Part shown: piece by piece, positions 15,626 through 17,426 of the stretch
Layout of the letters: every line of letters begins with the position of its first letter
Numbering within the stretch: position 1 is the stretch's first letter
DNA from: Syntrophaceae bacterium UBA4810
GTDB lineage: Bacteria; Desulfobacterota; Syntrophia; Syntrophales; Smithellaceae
Reading direction: 5' to 3'
Assembly (NCBI GenBank): GCA_002402545.1
Contig: DHGA01000019.1
Location: 4,860-22,285 of the forward strand
DNA: 17,426 bases
Translations under genes and position numbers: made by a program
Notes under the pieces: model-generated
The model's database searches: none
The model's input: only the letters and a program-made list of their open reading frames with translations
What the model was told of the DNA's origin: nothing

Positions 15626-16252
15626 TCAGGAGGATATTTCTCTGATTAAAAGACCGGTTGTGGAAACCTTTATTTCAAATTTAGCCGGTTTTTTTAATTC
15701 AACAAAAACAGCGGACCCATATTCTGCATCAAGAAACGGCTCTAAAAAAGAATACTTTGTTCTCAGATTAAACATGTTTAACGGTTTCTTTTCAGCAAGC
15801 AGATAGATACTGCGCTGTCTTTTTATTTCTTCCTCAATATCCATGAAGCGTCCGGCCACCCGGTCCAATTCATAGGCCGTGTGCAGGCCAAGTATATTAG
15901 CAAGCGGTTTCCATTTAAGGATATGCGCGTCAACATATATGGCGTCTCCCGCCAGGCGGTAAGATGATCTACGTCCATCAGGAAATTCAAAATTGGCTAT
16001 GAATACTTTATCTCCAAGAGGTTGAGTCGTCACAATCGCCGCGGTTTCTTCGTGCGTCAGGGCGAGATAGCCTTTTGTCGCCACGGTAATTGTTCCGGAC
16101 AAAGTGGCCAGCGCCAGAAAAAGAAGCGCGACTAACAAACTGATTGTCGAGCCGATAATTTTTCTTTTTTTAATAGCCACAAACGTTAAGATGAAAAAAA
16201 TCAGACTCAAAACACCGAAGCCAACCATTAAGATGAAAAGTAAATTTGGCAT
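15626..16252 (-). CDS. Uncharacterised membrane protein with two N-terminal helices
   Basis: I do not recognise a named family with certainty. The 208-residue product has two hydrophobic helices (about 3-27 and 34-58) joined by a short basic loop (KKRK), then a soluble, probably periplasmic domain of about 150 residues. That domain contains EFPDGRRSSYRLAGDAIYVD (89-108) and a mixed alpha/beta pattern. The ATG at 16252 follows AAAGGAT. It sits 22 bases after the outer-membrane barrel gene and 43 before the TonB receptor, so it is likely co-transcribed with one or both. The stop is TGA at 15628-15626, and nothing conserved follows that stop. Confidence 0.7.
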   Translation of the reverse strand: MPNLLFILMVGFGVLSLIFFILTFVAIKKRKIIGSTISLLVALLFLALATLSGTITVATKGYLALTHEETAAIVTTQPLGDKVFIANFEFPDGRRSSYRLAGDAIYVDAHILKWKPLANILGLHTAYELDRVAGRFMDIEEEIKRQRSIYLLAEKKPLNMFNLRTKYSFLEPFLDAEYGSAVFVELKKPAKFEIKVSTTGLLIREISS

Positions 16253-16274
16253 AACTATCCTTTAATTCTTTAAT

Positions 16275-17054
16275 CTAATATGTATATGTTACGGCAGCTC
16301 CGGCGGAAAATCTATCAGAATACTGCCCTTCCACGTTAACTTTAAACCCTTTGCCTAAAGGTATTACAAAACCTCCGTATCCTCCCCAGTTTGTCTTACT
16401 TTTAAGTTTACCTTTACCCGACATAAACGGCAGGCCGGCAACTATTGTTTTTGGATAAAAAACTACTTCTGAATAATAACCGTAGGGTCCCGCGTATAAT
16501 TTTACACCCCAAGGAGCAGTTATTTGCAGCCCAAAGCCGCCGCTAATATCCCAAAGATTTTTGAGCTTTAGCTCCGCGGTAAATGGTGTTACATTTTCGA
16601 TCCCGGCGACATCATCATAAAATTTGCCAAAGTAATAAGTGCCCTGCACAAAAGCTCCCACGCCAATAATCGAATTTATCGGATAAAAACCTTTTGCCCC
16701 CAGGGTGCCGAAAAAATTCCATCTGTCTTTAAAATCGTCATGATTAGTGGAAGTTGTGGCGCTGCGCGAACAAAAAATGTCGCTGATTTCAAAATCCGAT
16801 ATGCCCACACGAGCGTATATGTCAGTGTATCTATTAAAACCGTAGCCGGCTTCCGAATATATCTGATTTTGACGCATCAGCACGCTGGCGGATTTTTCAT
16901 ATTTGGTCTGGCCAAACCAATAACCGATGCCGGTATGCAAACCTCCCTCGCTTTGCGAAACAGGTTCCGGGGCTCCGAACAATCCGCCTGCTAAAACCTG
17001 ACCGGCAAATATTACAAATAAAAATAAACTGATAAAAATTAGATATTTTTTCGT
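16275..17054 (-). CDS. Outer-membrane beta-barrel protein with apparent ACG start codon
   Basis: A 259-residue secreted protein, if translation starts at ACG 17054-17052. Codons from ACG read (M)KKYLIFISLFLFVIFAG then QVLA, a clear signal peptide with cleavage after about residue 22. The mature part has many alternating aromatic strands (YWFGQTKYEK, SEAGYGFNRYTDIYARVG, GVKLYAGPYGYYSEVVFY) and ends TYTY, as in small outer-membrane barrels. No ATG, GTG or TTG lies between the in-frame TAA at 17072-17070 and TTG 16982; starting at that TTG would remove the signal peptide. GGGAGGA (17067-17061) is well placed for ACG. Family and function are not recognised. It directly follows mlaA (15 bases), so a link to MlaA or envelope lipid handling is possible but unproven. 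Confidence 0.78.
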   Translation of the reverse strand, partial: TKKYLIFISLFLFVIFAGQVLAGGLFGAPEPVSQSEGGLHTGIGYWFGQTKYEKSASVLMRQNQIYSEAGYGFNRYTDIYARVGISDFEISDIFCSRSATTSTNHDDFKDRWNFFGTLGAKGFYPINSIIGVGAFVQGTYYFGKFYDDVAGIENVTPFTAELKLKNLWDISGGFGLQITAPWGVKLYAGPYGYYSEVVFYPKTIVAGLPFMSGKGKLKSKTNWGGYGGFVIPLGKGFKVNVEGQYSDRFSAGAAVTYTY

Positions 17055-17060
17055 AGGATT

Positions 17061-17067
17061 TCCTCCC
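17061..17067 (-). promoter_or_regulatory. Shine-Dalgarno sequence that selects the ACG start
   Basis: GGGAGGA on the minus strand. The GGAGG core (17066-17062) lies seven bases before ACG 17054-17052. Only this codon sits at the right distance, and it opens the signal peptide in frame. Confidence 0.7.
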
Positions 17068-17069
17068 TT

Positions 17070-17426
17070 TTATCTTTTTTCTGCTGATTGGGAATCATCA
17101 GCGGATTTTGACTGACCGCCCCAAAAAGATTCAAAGATCAACCTTCTTTGTTTTATTTTGTTCAGCCGGTATTGCGCGTAAGCGTCACGCATCGCGATAT
17201 AGGGATCGATGGCCGCGTCTTTTAATGATTCGTAATCGCCAATGCGCAATGAAGTGTTGTTTACTTCTTCATACGCGCGAACAGTAAGCGGCACATAAAA
17301 AGGCTCGAGATAAGAAACCGGATATAAAAAATAATCTCCGACAATGTCCACTGAATCACGCGGGCTCGATGGGCCAAGTATCGGCCAGACAATATAAAAA
17401 CCATGCCCTACCCCGTAAAATCCTAG
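17070..17426 (-). CDS. mlaA: MlaA (VacJ)-family outer-membrane lipoprotein, C-terminal part (partial)
   Basis: The gene enters from the right edge; 118 residues are visible. The frame is open to the window end, so the GTG at 17351 is internal. The visible part begins LGFYGVGHGFYIVWPILGPS, then SPRDSVDIVGDYFLYP. This is the MlaA hallmark 'G.G.GpY.v.P..GpsspRD' region. MlaA is an outer-membrane lipoprotein that removes misplaced phospholipid from the outer leaflet and hands it to the Mla ABC system. In E. coli it works with trimeric porins; here a small barrel gene follows 15 bases downstream. The hydrophilic C-terminal tail (QSKSADDSQSAEKR) is not part of the core fold. The N-terminus with its lipobox is outside the window. 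Confidence 0.92.
   Translation of the reverse strand, partial: LGFYGVGHGFYIVWPILGPSSPRDSVDIVGDYFLYPVSYLEPFYVPLTVRAYEEVNNTSLRIGDYESLKDAAIDPYIAMRDAYAQYRLNKIKQRRLIFESFWGGQSKSADDSQSAEKR

Noticed and set aside
15583..15628. TGA stop of the membrane protein (15628-15626) as a second selenocysteine codon
   Set aside because: The downstream frame runs only about 20 codons into the TonB receptor start, with no conserved residues and no SECIS-like hairpin seen.
16275..16982. Barrel gene starting at TTG 16982
   Set aside because: It would remove an obvious signal peptide encoded in the same frame just upstream, and the Shine-Dalgarno sequence is near 17054.
1..17426. tRNA or rRNA genes, CRISPR arrays, insertion sequences and prophage genes
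   Set aside because: No cloverleaf-type sequence, regular spaced repeats, transposase or integrase product was recognised by eye.

Overview
The window looks like a chromosomal segment of a Gram-negative bacterium. An MlaA-type lipoprotein, a TonB-dependent receptor and a small outer-membrane barrel all imply an outer membrane. The gene types, the moderate GC content and an apparent selenocysteine gene would fit a Desulfobacterota (Syntrophales-like) anaerobe. That placement is an inference from protein style, not a database result.

Layout. 1-140: C-terminal tail of a CoA-binding/acyl-CoA synthetase-like protein. 141-322: non-coding stretch with a decayed palindromic repeat. 323-1558 (minus): PAS-HATPase sensor kinase whose phospho-acceptor His is replaced by Lys. 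1559-1707: divergent promoter region with a near-consensus sigma70 promoter for a membrane-anchored M23 endopeptidase (1708-3021). 3209-8141 (plus): tightly packed run of trxB, lgt, an FAD/NAD(P)H CoA-disulfide-reductase-like gene, a TerC-family membrane protein and a SpoU-family RNA methyltransferase. 8153-8225: palindromic REP-like element. 8242-12311 (plus): cutA, transketolase and a phosphoglucose isomerase that looks like the isomerase half of bifunctional transaldolase/PGI proteins. 12316-17426 (minus): nitroreductase, ECF-type S component, TonB-dependent receptor, an uncharacterised membrane protein, an outer-membrane barrel and the C-terminal part of mlaA.

Main discovery. The reductase at 5072-6400 carries one in-frame TGA (5201-5203) exactly where this family has its redox-active Cys (codon 44). 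Eighteen nucleotides after the TGA comes the GGU apical loop of an 8-bp perfect stem, which fits the bacterial SECIS geometry. The gene is therefore best read as one 442-residue selenoprotein; ordinary gene calling would leave only a 352-residue fragment starting at 5342. It lies two genes from thioredoxin reductase, so two flavin disulfide reductases share one apparent transcription unit.

Second discovery. The outer-membrane barrel gene after mlaA lacks a usual start codon. A strong Shine-Dalgarno sequence precedes an ACG codon (17054-17052) that opens a textbook signal peptide. Either ACG is the start, or an ATG has mutated or been misread.

No tRNA, rRNA, CRISPR array, insertion sequence or phage gene was seen.
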